A stretch of 64,000 nt of DNA from Ditylenchus dipsaci (taxonomy: Eukaryota > Nematoda > Chromadorea > Rhabditida > Anguinidae). The stretch is taken from NCBI GenBank assembly GCA_004194705.1, contig SADC01000724.1, positions 1 through 64,000 on the forward strand, given 5' to 3'. The translations under genes were made by a program, and so were the position numbers. Numbering within the stretch: position 1 is the stretch's first letter; the number at the start of each line of letters is the position of its first letter. Shown here piece by piece: positions 1 to 10,538 of the stretch. The notes beneath the pieces were generated by a model, which was given only the letters and a program-made list of their open reading frames with translations, had not been told where the DNA came from and ran no database searches.

Positions 1-133
1 CTTTAAAAGGCATGATAAATTTTATCAAGCCTCTGACAAAATAATACAACCTCATGAAGCTTTCCGTTGGGACGGACAAATATCGGAGTAAACGAAAGCG
101 CCGAACATCGCCCAGACGAGAAACAACTTCTTT

Positions 134-656
134 TTACTGCGCATAAATCCGTGCATTGCCCTTCTGTATAGTGCTTTCTCCCTGGAACTTATACGCATGA
201 ATCTCTCGAATCAAATAAGTGAGGAAACTATTTAAGGTTCTCCCTGTCAGATGACGAACAAAAAAGCTCTGAACGTGTCCTCTTACAATCGACAATGGCT
301 GGTTTGTGCAGCAACGTAGTGGATAATCTTTCTGTCGAGAGCCGAGACTTCGCCTAAAAAGCAATCTTTAAAAGTACCAACAAAAACATAGGCATTACCT
401 GTTCCCTTAATCACAAATTGTTGTAGTCCCTTTGCATGGCCTCCTTCTTCGCTTGATCTGCTTTCTCCATCTCTGCCAGTTGCTCTTTGTATTGCGGATG
501 CTTCCGGAGATGCGCTTTCAAATTTGTAACTCCCTTATTTGACGTCGGTATCTTCTTTGCGCATGCATTGCACTCTGATTCAGTTGATGAGAGCTTGTTG
601 AAAAGCAATCGGCCGGGTTCATCTCCGTCGAGCTTGAGTTTCCAAAGTAGGCTCAT
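134..656 (-). pseudogene. hAT transposase remnant with BED zinc finger
   Basis: The open frame at 411-656 encodes a BED-type zinc finger: a CNAC cysteine pair, then about 20 residues, then HLRKH supplying the histidines, followed by a charged helix. BED fingers bind DNA at the N-terminus of hAT transposases. Further along the same strand (134-390) two frames carry hAT-like text, DRKIIHYVAAQ in one and QPLSIV in another, as in the hAT segment just after the finger. Reading both needs a frame change, so the gene is broken. The rest would lie left of the window. Seen: the finger and the frame change. Inferred: hAT membership, supported by the element end at 841-989. Confidence 0.6.
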
Positions 657-840
657 CTAAGAATGGAAGTCGTATCTATGAGAGAACATAACGAGCGCAA
701 AACAGCGAGCAAAAATAACGCAAATGAAGCAATACAATGATTCTTTTGCGACAATAGATGCGACAACAGTCGGCAAAATGATACCAGAAATTGTGCCGTA
801 GCCGAAAAGTTTGGTGAAAACTTTGCGCGAATTTGAACAA

Positions 841-989
841 AAATCTCAAAATCACTAGGCGATATTTTTTAAAAAGACGATAGCGATATACGATATTTTC
901 AAAATGGTACAGCGATATTTGCGATCGATATTTTTGACCGAAATCGAGAACGATAGAACGATATTATCGTTACGATATATCGATCGTGC
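841..989. mobile_element. Terminal region of the hAT element at the left edge
   Basis: The stretch is dense in CGATAT/ATCGAT motifs and ends in GATCGTGCACAGCACTA, which read inward on the other strand begins TAGTGCTGTGCACGATC, a typical hAT-type terminus. It lies just upstream of the BED-finger frame, so it probably ends the same element. The partner terminus is outside the window. Confidence 0.5.
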
Positions 990-1814
990 ACAGCACTACT
1001 TGCGACATTTCACATTGCGACAATTCAAATTGCGACAAATTCAAATTGCGACAATTTGAATTGCGACTGGCGATGGCTTTAAGTATATTGTTCTCAGTCT
1101 TCAAGATGTCTTTCTGGTCTTATTTCTTGACTAATTTTAAGGAAAATGACTTTTTCGGCACTTGTTTACATCCTACACTCAATGCTTACTTATACTTGAT
1201 GCTTATGAAGGTTGACATTAACTAAAAGTAAAGATGTAGCCATGATGGTCATATTTTTCATATGATTTATCTTCTTAGACGGCTAATTCAACCAGCGCAG
1301 TACTAATAACAGCAACGAAAAAGAAAATTACAGCGTCCAATTTTTTTTCAGTTAGGCATTCTGGCAGTTGAATTTCCGCCAATGAAGATCGCGCACAGCG
1401 AAGTATTCCCTCGAAGGCGCACTTGACAGAAAGTCATCGAACATTCACTGCAGAAGCCAAGCAGATTTCCTTTCTCAGTGTGATAGTTTTCCATATCTAG
1501 AAAATCAAACCAAAAATTACAATAGAAACACGTTGAACAGGAGCATATTTAGATGAAGGAACTATTCAAGACTCGGACTTTGAAATGTCGCAATTCAAAT
1601 TGTCGCAATTCAAATTGTCGCAATTCGAATTTGTCGCAATTTGAATTGTCGCAATCAGATTTTGTCGCAATTTGAATTTGTCGCAATTTGAATTTGTCGA
1701 AATTTGAATTGTCGCAATTTGAATTGTTTCAATTTGAATTGTCGCAATTTGAATTTGTCGCAATTTGAATTTGTCGCAATTTGAATTGTCGCAATGTGAA
1801 ATGTCGCAAGCTGC
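990..1814. mobile_element. TIR element with GTCGCAATTTGAA subrepeat arrays
   Basis: Both ends are inverted copies of the array that starts CTTGCGACATTTCACATTGC. The left array is about 80 bp and the right one (1582-1814) about 230 bp, built from 12-14 bp units of GTCGCAATTTGAAT. The centre (about 1070-1580) has no convincing gene. The small open frames are by-products of the arrays. No clear TSD was found; the left end abuts the hAT terminus at 989. Confidence 0.6.
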
Positions 1815-1830
1815 TCCTGCCCGTTGTTAC

Positions 1831-2654
1831 TAGGGTATGGGCAAAATACCGGTATTTTGTTTTCCCGGTATTAATACCGGGAATCGGTATTTTTCGGTAT
1901 TTTGTTGCCAAATGGTTAAGAGGGGACCAAGGCATAAAAGTGAAAAAAAGTGATTTTTTAAAATTTTTTCGTACGATACACTATTTGCGCATTGGCTCAA
2001 ATTGTTTCACCCCTCCAAATTATTCTTTTACCCCTCCAAATCATTCATTAATCCCCCAAATCGTAAAAATGAGTATTTCTCGGTGTTCTTATGTCGTAAT
2101 TTTTTTTTCTTTTAATAATCATGTAGCCCTGAATCTATAGTTTCTGATAAGCTATCAACTGACCCCTTGTTGTTGAATGAAAATTTAAGAAATAGCCGTT
2201 TTTATGAAACAACTCCTCCTTCATAAAAACGGGTATTTCTCAATTTTTTTCAACAACAAGGGGTCAGTTGATAGCTTATAAGAAACTAGAGATTCAGGGC
2301 TACATGGTGATCAAAAGAAAAAATTTCACGAAATAAGAACATTGAGAAATACTTATTTTTACGATTTGGGGGTATAAATGAATGATTTGGAGGGGTAAAA
2401 GAATAATTTGACGGGGGAAAGTACTTACAGCCTTTGCGCATACTTTTCGCATACTATCATATACTATCCGCATACACTATAAGCATACATATCGTACGAA
2501 AAACTTGAAATTTTCGAATTTTTTGAAAATTTTCTAAAAAATTTTTACTCTTTTGACTTGGTCACCCTTCAATAAAAACATTATTAACCAATTTTAAAAT
2601 ACCGACAGTCTTTTATTAATAAAATACCGGTATTAATACCATTGGCCAACCCTA
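1831..2654. mobile_element. hAT-like MITE, 8-bp TSD GTTGTTAC
   Basis: The ends are TAGGGTATGGGCAAAATACC on the left and an inverted counterpart ending TTGGCCAACCCTA on the right, both with AATACCGGTATT motifs. Identical GTTGTTAC copies flank it at 1823-1830 and 2655-2662, an 8-bp TSD as in hAT transposition. The element is 824 bp and has no transposase. It contains the palindrome at 2035-2420. Confidence 0.8.
2035..2420. repeat. Palindromic foldback repeat, TGTAGCCCTGA family
   Basis: Two arms of roughly 170 bp read as reverse complements around a centre near 2215. Each arm holds GAGTATTTCTCGGTGTTC-like text, CATGTAGCCCTGAATCT and AAGCTATCAACTGACCCC. A close copy lies at 30835-31180, and relatives at 43205-43360 and 57390-57812 share the GTAGCCCTGA hinge. 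No coding content. Confidence 0.75.
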
Positions 2655-2662
2655 GTTGTTAC

Positions 2663-3446
2663 ATTCTCTCTTCATGTGTAGGATATTTAAAAAAATGGGG
2701 CTGTCGGCGAAATGCTTGCCCTTCTTAGGGTTGGCAAGAAGTGGCTTTTCAGGCCACATCTGAAGCCACCTCATTTTTTTACGAAATTTTATGAAGTTTC
2801 GGGCGCTAGTAGCGACTACTCCATCCCCCTCCTCCCCCAAGAATCTAACCCTCCCAAAATCGCTGTAACTATCTCTTGGAATAACAAGTTTAGGCTTAGC
2901 CCTTAGCCTCGGGTAGGCCAGCGTACAGAAGTAGTGACTAATAAATGTCTTACGTACTTTATCCGAGGCCTGGGACATGTATTTGGATTCTCATTACTTA
3001 AGTTTGAAAAGAAAAAAAATTTAGGGGGCGGGGGGGGGGGGGGGGGGGACGGTATTCTATACTAGGGTCAAGTTTCGTATTACTACGATTTTTTCACTAT
3101 AATATATGCTTTCAAGATTTCTATAAAAGGGTAAGGAAAAGATAAAAAGATTCTAAATGAAATGCTGCACCAGAACTAACTGGTCCCACAGTCAGACCTT
3201 AGCGTGTAAACCACCATAAGTGATATCAAATAAAAAGTGTAAAAAATGAATTTTCTTTCTCGCGCCACTTTGTCATTGGGCAGAATAAACAAATCCTCTT
3301 TGCGAACTTAGATTTTTCACTTTCTTGTAATATAGGAGGACATACCGCAGCCTTGAATGTTAATGTGAATAAGAAGGTGTATTAGAAACATTACGGTATA
3401 TCACGATTTGATTCTAAAATGGTCAATTTTGTAGCGATTCGATGTA
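2663..3446. other. No gene seen; dispersed repeat and long G run
   Basis: A dispersed repeat with GGCGCTAGTAGCGA and AGGCTTAGCCCTTAGCC (about 2795-2960) recurs inverted at 15664-15830 and in part at 55880-56090. Positions 3024-3048 are a G homopolymer interrupted by a single C. No frame with splice-site support was found. Confidence 0.5.
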
Positions 3447-3608
3447 TAGTCAACCTTCTTTATAAGCTACACTCTCGGAACCGTTCCCAGCTGTAGCTTA
3501 TCGAGAGGTGTAGCTTATAGAGGGGTTATATTATTCGGAACAAATGCCCCTTGAGACCGGAACAAGGTGCAGCTTATAGAGAGTGTAGCTTGTAGAGAAG
3601 TTTGACTG
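3447..3608. mobile_element. Mariner-like MITE (TATAAGCTACACTC stem)
   Basis: Inverted ends read (C/T)AGTCAAC-TTCT..A.AAGCTACACTC and are flanked by TA at 3445-3446 and 3609-3610, the usual mariner target. About 160 bp, non-coding. It belongs to a set of TA-flanked elements in this window that start CAGTCRA and then diverge. Confidence 0.65.
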
Positions 3609-3849
3609 TATTTGAAGTTTGTAGTGAGTTGATATTCTCCCAGTAACCTAGTTTATTAAAACAATTTATTATTTATTGAGCTCTCACAATGGTGGTCGGG
3701 TGTTGAAGTCCGCATTCGATGGACTAAATTTTAACTTTTATGTTTCCTATCTAACTATTCAAAAATAACTTATCGGGGCACTTACCTCGAAAATAGAAAA
3801 AATCACTTGAAGAATGAAAAATTGTTGAAAACTAGCAAAGCCAGATTAG

Positions 3850-5095
3850 TTTAACACGGGAACGGGTACGTCCTGATGGTATGTCCTTGTGCAGAATTTT
3901 ACGCTGAGCACGATAGTGAAAAAAAAGTTGAAAAAAAGTAACTCTACGGTGGTCAGTGGCCTTTGTGAACCGTCAATGTCACGATTTTTGCCTATGCCAC
4001 TTCAAAGAGGTAAAACATGCCACTGTTTTAATATTTTTTTCATTATTCATGTGCAAAAGATAGCGCAGATTGCAAGCTTTGAAATGACATATCGTTGAGG
4101 TATTTACGACAATCGAATGAAAAGCTTTACCTTGAAGAAATAATTGTTTTTATTTTCAAAAACGTTGTTCATACAAAAATATGTACAAAAAAGTGTGGAA
4201 ACGCCGTTTTTCAGTTAATGGTTGGTTCTATTCGACAGAGCAAGAAAAACTGCACCATATAGTGCTTTAAAGTAATCTGCAACCAGGCTTTTCGAGTGCT
4301 TAGATGCTAGGTGCTTAAATCTGAAATTCGGACACCTGATTCGTGTTCAGCATGGTCGATTTACTTGAGAAACTGTTCTTTGACTATCACAATCCCTGTC
4401 AAATTTCAAATTTCACTCGAGACAAAAATTATTTAAATTCAAAATTTTTCAAATTTCAAATAATTTTTTTGTCGAGCGGAATTTGAAATTTGACAGGGAT
4501 TGTGATAGTCAAAGAACAGTTTCTCAAGTAAATCGACCATGCTGAACACGAATCAGGTGTCCGAATTTCAGATTTATGTAGCGAAATCGAAGTTTCAGGT
4601 CAAGATGCCTTTTGGTATATCCTTTTGAATGTTTGCTAAGCACTCGAAAAGCCTGGTTGCAGATTACTTTAAAGCACTATATGGTGCAGTTATTCTTGCT
4701 CTGTCGAATAGAACCAACCATTAACTGAAAAACGGCGTTTCCACACTTTTTTGTACATATTTTTGTATGAACAACGTTTTTGAAAATAAAAACAATTATT
4801 TCTTCAAGGTAAAGCTTTTCATTCGATTGTCGTAAATACCTCAACGATATGTCATTTGAAAGCTCGCAATCTGCGCTTCTTTTTGCCCATGAAATATAAT
4901 GAATGTATTGAAACACTGGCATGTTTTACCTCTTTGAAGTGGCATAAGCAAAAATCGTGACATTGACGGTTCACAAAGGCCACTGACCACCGTACAGTTA
5001 CTTTTTTTCAACTTTTTTTTTCACTATCGTGCTCAGCGTAAAATTCTGCACAAGGACATACCATCAGGACGTACAGCCGTTCCCGTGTTAACATT
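3850..5095. mobile_element. 1.25 kb near-perfect palindromic element
   Basis: The left arm from TTAACACGGGAACGG reads inward as the reverse complement of the right arm that ends CCGTTCCCGTGTTAA, with matching text along nearly the whole of both arms and a centre near 4470. CAGATTA occurs directly outside both ends (3842-3848 and 5096-5102), consistent with a hAT-like TSD of 7-8 bp. Its right end is only about 80 bp from the NDUFA13 start codon, so it lies in that gene's promoter or 5' UTR. No coding content. Confidence 0.7.
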
Positions 5096-5176
5096 CAGAT
5101 TAAGACAATCGACATCCGATCCACATTGTGAGCGGCTTATGAAAGTGTCATTCTTTTATTACAGAACTGAACCGGT

Positions 5177-7063
5177 ATGGGCGACAAAATAAAGCAAGAT
5201 CTCCCACCCTCTGGCGGTTATCAGCGATTCAATTGGCACAGGACCTACGCCAAGTAAGAGAAAATCATGAGGATTACTAGAATCACACCTAATAATATTT
5301 TAGGGCTCTTTGGAAGCGTAAGATTTAATCTTTTTGGGTGTTCGACGGATTATTATTATTGTTTTTGTTTTACAGCTCGTGTAGTCATTCCGATTTTCAT
5401 TGGTACTGGCATATATGGATATTACCAACTGCAGGCTAAAATGAAAGCAAAATCGTTAGTGTTTTATTTCTTTTCTTTATATCGTATGATATGTATAACA
5501 TTATGCGTACCCAGGATTTTCTGACGGGGGAGGGGCTAAAATGGTAAAAAAACTGACTAAAGCTGTAGAAGACTAAAAAAAGAAAAAATCCTGACAAAGG
5601 GAGCGGCTATAGCCAGGCTAGCCCCCCCCCTGGGTAAGCCTATGATTATACAGGGTGTCCCAAGAATTTTCAAACACTTTTAACGGTCATAACTTTTTTC
5701 ATACTTCGATTTCCGAAATTCTGTAAGCATAGACCGGCTGAGCTTGCCCTAGCAATGTGTTTGGTATAAAATATAAAAAACACGATTTTTGTTTGGTAAT
5801 AACCCCTGTACATTTGGTCGTGCTCTGTGGATGGTCTCTGGATGAGTAGCATCAAAACCAACGGGGGAACAGCAAAAATCGTGGTTTTCACATTATATAC
5901 CGAAAAAGTTGCTAGAGCGAGCTGAGCCGACCTGCGTTTACAGAATTCTGGAAATCGAAGTATGAAAAAAGTTACGATCCTTTAAAGTGTTTCAAAATTC
6001 TTGTGACACCCTGTATATTATATGTTACTAATTGAAAATATTAACATTGACTTTTTAGGACGCTGAAGTTTGAGGATGTCGACATCTATAACGCCATGTA
6101 TCCTTTCCTAACAGCCGAGCGTGATAGACGGTAATTTTTACTTTTAATGGTTTAATCGAAACCTAGAAAGCTTTCTGAAAGCTCAAGCTCATTTTTCTAT
6201 CCTATTTACTCTTTTGCAAACTCAATTTTCACATTATTGAAGTGTTCTATACTGCTCTTTGCACCTAGTGCCAAATTGTCTCTAATTCCGCCCGTTGCTC
6301 GGAATTTTTCATCCCTTTGAAAATCGGAAAAAAATTTTTGGTTGGTATCGTGATTTGATTTTAAAATTCATAATCTGAAAAATTGAATCGTTAGAGCTCG
6401 TAGGTGTTAAGGAAACCCAACAGACATGACGCCCAAGCAAAAATATAAAACTCCTAAAAATATTGTCGGGGAGAAGAATCGATTGGCAAAAACAGAATTT
6501 CGAAAATCGCTTTGCAAAAAAGTTACAGCCATTTAAAAGAGCTAAATTTTTTGACAAACCCTGTAATTTGGAAATAACTAGGAAAGTTGCGGTGAATTTA
6601 TAAATGGTAGACATGGGTTGGCATGAACTTTGAAGACATTCCAACTCTCTAATTTTTTTGTTCTAATCCCGAACACAAACTTTACCTCCACATTTCAGAT
6701 GGCTAAAATTCCTGAATAAGAATCGCGACTACGAAAATGAAGTGATGAAGAATGTGAAAGGATGGAAGACTGGCACTTGGTGAGTTTTTTCTCGAATATT
6801 GTTGACGTATATACCTGATTCTTATAGGTATGGCGAACCGGTCTACTTCACGCTTGGAGATAAGTGGTGGGACCCTGGAATGGAGGTGATTTTTCTTTGA
6901 AAATCTTGTTATCTAAATTCACGAAATATTTAAGGAGGTTTTTGCGCACAGCCCGACGTCAGCCAAGGAATATGAGTTGCATTTCGACCGTCGCGACACC
7001 TACCAAGCACCAAAATGGTGGCACCACTATGTTCCTGAATATGTCAGAGTCAGGATGTTCTAA
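5177..7063 (+). CDS. ndufa13: NADH dehydrogenase 1 alpha subcomplex subunit 13 (GRIM-19)
   Basis: Accessory subunit of mitochondrial complex I in the inner membrane. Seven exons: 5177-5253, 5304-5317, 5376-5454, 6059-6130, 6699-6779, 6828-6885 and 6935-7063, all phase-consistent, giving about 169 residues against 144 in human. The start MGDKIKQDLPPSGGYQRF matches the family KxKQDxPPxGGY N-terminus. It is followed by the single membrane segment VVIPIFIGTGIYGYYQL (about residues 32-48) and the family's LKFEDVDIYNAMYPFLTAERD segment. Exon 2 is only 14 nt. The first ATG of the conserved block was chosen. Introns hold a GGGG/CCCC-ended hairpin (about 5503-5644) and a mariner-like MITE (5651-6013). 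AATAAA follows at 7128-7133. The identification is firm; the exact splice at exon 7 rests on phase. Confidence 0.93.
5651..6013. mobile_element. Mariner-like MITE, CAGGGTGTCC ends, in NDUFA13 intron 3
   Basis: Inverted ends CAGGGTGTCCCAAGAATTTT and a right arm ending GTGACACCCTG, with TA on both sides (5649-5650 and 6014-6015). The arms share TCATACTTCGATTTCC and the GCTGAGC region as imperfect complements. No transposase frame. Confidence 0.7.
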
Positions 7064-7127
7064 ACAATATGCGATCCAGCTATTGTGTAATTTTGTAATT
7101 GTGAAAGTGTAACGATAGGACTTGCTC

Positions 7128-7133
7128 AATAAA
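7128..7133 (+). terminator. NDUFA13 poly(A) signal
   Basis: AATAAA, 65 nt after the NDUFA13 stop codon, followed by T-rich sequence. Confidence 0.7.
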
Positions 7134-8293
7134 TAATTTCCAAGTGGTTTATTTGATTATTGCATTTTATGGTTCTGTTGGGTGCGCAATGTTTAAGTCA
7201 TGCATAGAATGATCCCTTTTTGTCCGCATCCGCACTGCATCAGCATCCTTGGCCACTTCACTTGGCGTTACCATCTGCATGCGTTATTACCTGCATGCGG
7301 ATGCGGTGCGGATTCGTTGTGAATGTAGCATTAGGCTTCTTGTTACCGTGTTTTTTAATAGGCAAAGTTTTTTTGGCGTCAAAAGGTTTTTTGTCGCTAA
7401 AGAGCTTCTTTTTGGCGCTAATCGTGCAAACGAGCGTTTCTCGGTGTTTTTCTAATCGTAAATTTATTATTTTCACATCAGCGTGTAGCCCTGTCCTCGC
7501 ATTGACTCTTCTTTAAGCCTAAGCCTTTTTGAAAAAAGGGGTGGCACTATATCGAAGTTATGCTTTTTGAAAGAAAAAATTTTAGTTTTCAGAAAAACGA
7601 TCGGCAAAATCGGAATTCTGACGACATTTGGGACCAGACTGTATAAAACAGAACTCGAAAACGCTTTCGAAAATTGGGTTAAAAAAGTGTCGGACCCAAG
7701 GCTGGAACGAACTTTTGGGGGTGGCACTATATCGAGAGTCGACTGTATTAGAATCAGCTTGTATATCTTTTAATTAAGATCCTGGGTTGCCAAAGGGTTG
7801 CCTGGGTTGCTCCGTTCCATATTCTGTCTTCCAAACTCTGACCTTTTAGGTTTGCGTTTCCCTTAATTTAAGTACAAAATTTGGAATTATTTGAAAACAC
7901 ATCGTTGAAGTTTTGTTATTTTTTTTAGTTTGTTCTATGTTTAACTTTTTTCGCTCATTTTTCATTTTCCAAAATTACAAGACCATACAGACATCAAGGA
8001 AATTTATTCAGGGTCACCCCTATAGAAACGGGATTTTTTCTAAAAGAAATACTTATGAAAACCATTTTCTTACGGGCAAGTTCTTTCGGGAAACCATTTT
8101 ATCAAAAATCCAGCTAGTTTTTATGTGAAATCGTTTTTGGAGAACCTAGTTAGATTTATAAAGCCGTGTTTTCACGAGCCAGTATTTTCGTGTGTTTTGA
8201 TTACTTTTCTGTTTTAGTATATCATAGTTTTATCAAATAATGTCTCGAAAAAAACCATTTTATAATTATTAATTAATAGAAAACAGTAGAACT
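7134..8293. other. Intergenic stretch; truncated MITE, no gene
   Basis: From about 7520 to 7745 there is the right half of a mariner-like MITE (GGTGGCACTATATCGAGAG then TCGACTG before TA), related to 32097-32524 and 12174-12579. The remainder up to the UBE2R stop codon is AT-rich with no supported frame. Confidence 0.5.
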
Positions 8294-9978
8294 TTATTTC
8301 TTCATTTGAATGGAGAATCCACCTCCTGGTTGGGGTACCATTTGGAAATTGTTGGTGGACAAGCCAAACGGTCTCAGGCACATATCTCCCAGCTTTTTCA
8401 GCTGCTCCATCATCTCTTCTTTTGTTTTCTCATCTGCAACCTTGTTCTTTTGCTCCAGATTGGAATAAAATTCTCTATACTCTTCATCTGTCTCTGGCAC
8501 AGTAATATTATCTTTCTCAGCTCCTTTTTTTGATGAAATCACTTGATTACTAAAAATTTTAGACATTTTAGTGAATTTTCATGAAAAAATGTACCGTATT
8601 ATTTTCGCATATTCATTTTCTGTTTCACCTGCATCTTTCCATTTGAGATAATTGGCTGAGGCGTCCATATTGGCGGGAACAGAGGTTTGGGGCTCACACA
8701 GCAAAGAAATTACGGAGAGAAGGATGTTGCGTACATTTTGAATAGGGCTCCATCTCTCAGACGGCAATTCTCCGCTATGTAAATCATCTAAAAGCTAGGT
8801 TTTTTAGCATAAAAGTAGGTTCAGCCAAAGCAAAAATCAAATAATTACCAACTGGTTGGTCAAGCAGACTTAAGCATACATTGCCATCCTAAAAAAATTT
8901 GAGGTTATTCGATGGCCAAAGAATTATTAGATGAATTTGCGGGCAGCCGACGATTGCGCAAAATCAAATTGCGCAAATGCAAATTGCGCAAATGTGAATT
9001 GCGCCAAAATCAAATTGCGCAAACGTAAACTGCGCCAAAGTCAAATTGCGCAAATGCATATACCGCGACTGTTGACTCCTTTGTTTAAACTCTAAGGATG
9101 ATTCATTAAAAAGGTCCTACAAATAATTGGAGTGTCAATAACAAAGATGGTAAAAGTTATCTGAAAACGGTAGAAATTCACGGTAGAAATAATGGAGTGA
9201 CCCTAATTGAGGATCGAATGTTGTATATTGGGGGTTGTAAAGGTTGTATGCCCGTGGATGATTGTAGGTTGGATTGATAGATTAGATTTTTAGAATAGTG
9301 AAAGGATGAAGATGATAGAATGATCAAATGGAAAAGTCTTGGAATAGTAGATCCCTCTAATTTTGATAAAATCGTAGCGCTGTTTACATTTGCGCAATTT
9401 GATATCTGCGCAATTTAAACTGGCGCAATATGATTTTGGCGCAATTTGCATTTGCGCAATTCGCATTTGCGCAATTTGCATTTGCGCAATTTGAACATTG
9501 CGCAATGTGAATTTGCGCAATTTGATTTTGCGCAATCGTCGGCTGCCCGAATTTGCCTCATAAATGTTAGGGTGCAAAATGTCAGTCAGAAAGCGGATGG
9601 TCGGTGGCGAGCTTGGGTAATTATCAGGGAAACTGAGCTGGGCCTTGAAGTAGCCACCCTAAATACATACAACTATACACTGTGCTAATTTTTGTACCTG
9701 AAAACCTGATAGATAGTGCCCGGCGGTCCGAAGATGGCTACAGTCCACTTGAAGATATTCTCATCATCACAAGTAACAGTGAAGCCTTCGACTGGAGACG
9801 CCTGCAGTCTTTTCAATTCCATTTGCAAAGCTCGGATGGCGGAAGAGGAAGATGAACTGCAGGACGACGCATTCAGCTCAGTGTTAAGAGAAGGGTCCTG
9901 AACAGCACTTTGTGATTGTCTTGATACATGAAAATACGACAAATTCATACCATTATAACTGCTTAGTATCTCAAGCAA
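8294..9978 (-). CDS. UBE2R/CDC34-type ubiquitin-conjugating enzyme with TTC1-like tail
   Basis: E2 enzyme that accepts ubiquitin from E1 on a cysteine and passes it on, in this family usually with cullin-RING ligases. Exons in transcript order: 9706-9978, 9557-9658, 8849-8888, 8595-8787 and 8294-8549; phases all agree; about 287 residues. A Ser-rich start leads into the UBC fold (KWTVAIFGPPGTIYQ), HPN at 120-122 and catalytic Cys130 in DGNVCLSLL. Next comes the acidic-loop segment DQPVDDLHSGELPSERW typical of UBE2R/UBE2G. The last exon starts like UBE2R (QVISSKKGAEKDNITVP). It then runs into KKLGDMCLRPFGLSTNNFQ (255-272), a motif I know only from the C-terminus of TTC1, with no TPR present. 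Intron 2 starts with GC and holds a hAT MITE. The minus-strand AATAAA overlaps the stop codon. Confidence 0.88.
8941..9548. mobile_element. hAT-like MITE with GCGCAA arrays, in UBE2R intron 2
   Basis: Ends are GGGCAGCCGACGATTGCGCA and its reverse complement. The 8-bp duplication GAATTTGC flanks it at 8933-8940 and 9549-9556. Each side is an array of GCGCAAATGCAAATT-like units around an unrelated centre. The right-hand TSD is also the splice donor of the UBE2R intron on the minus strand. A related array lies at 45916-46055. Confidence 0.85.
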
Positions 9979-10538
9979 TATTATCTCACTTTGACAGGAA
10001 GAATTTCGAGAAATCTAAGAGATACACATTTAAAAAAAAACAATGTTTTTATCTGACAATGATAAAAAAAATAAAGTTTTGAATTGATAAATGGCGTTTT
10101 GGCTTTGCTTATTTCAAAAATAAATTTTATAAAAACAGTTTTTTGTTGCTTTATTGTTCGCTAAACAAGCTAGTTTTTGTTCTTGATGAGTGACAATGTC
10201 GGTAGGCAGAATTGCTCCGCGCAATCATTTTAGCCAGAATTTTAGCATAAACTAAAAAGGAGTCGAAATCCATAGTTTCATCAAACTCAGCAATCCCAAC
10301 GCGCCTTGATAATTCACCAATAAGCTATTCTCTCGTTAACCATCTGTTGCCAAAATCGTTTACTATCTCCGCCAAGCCCTCGAAGATAAAAATTTATACT
10401 ATTATTTTTTAACATTTTTCTGAAATATTGACTCATTTATCAAATATACAGACGAATAGTTTGCTGAACCAGGACCATAAAATCTAAGATACAAACTCGA
10501 ATATAAAAAAATGAATTCTGACTCTCATATTTTATAAG
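9979..10538. other. Divergent intergenic stretch, no gene seen
   Basis: It lies between the UBE2R start and the exon fragment at 10539. AT-rich with no recognisable frame. Upstream exons of the following gene may be here but cannot be called. Confidence 0.3.

Noticed and set aside
8294..8566. A stand-alone 90-residue TTC1-like gene starting MSKIFSNQV
   Set aside because: The ATG lies in the last intron of the UBE2R model; the acceptor at 8550 joins in phase to the E2 and gives a continuous UBE2R tail.
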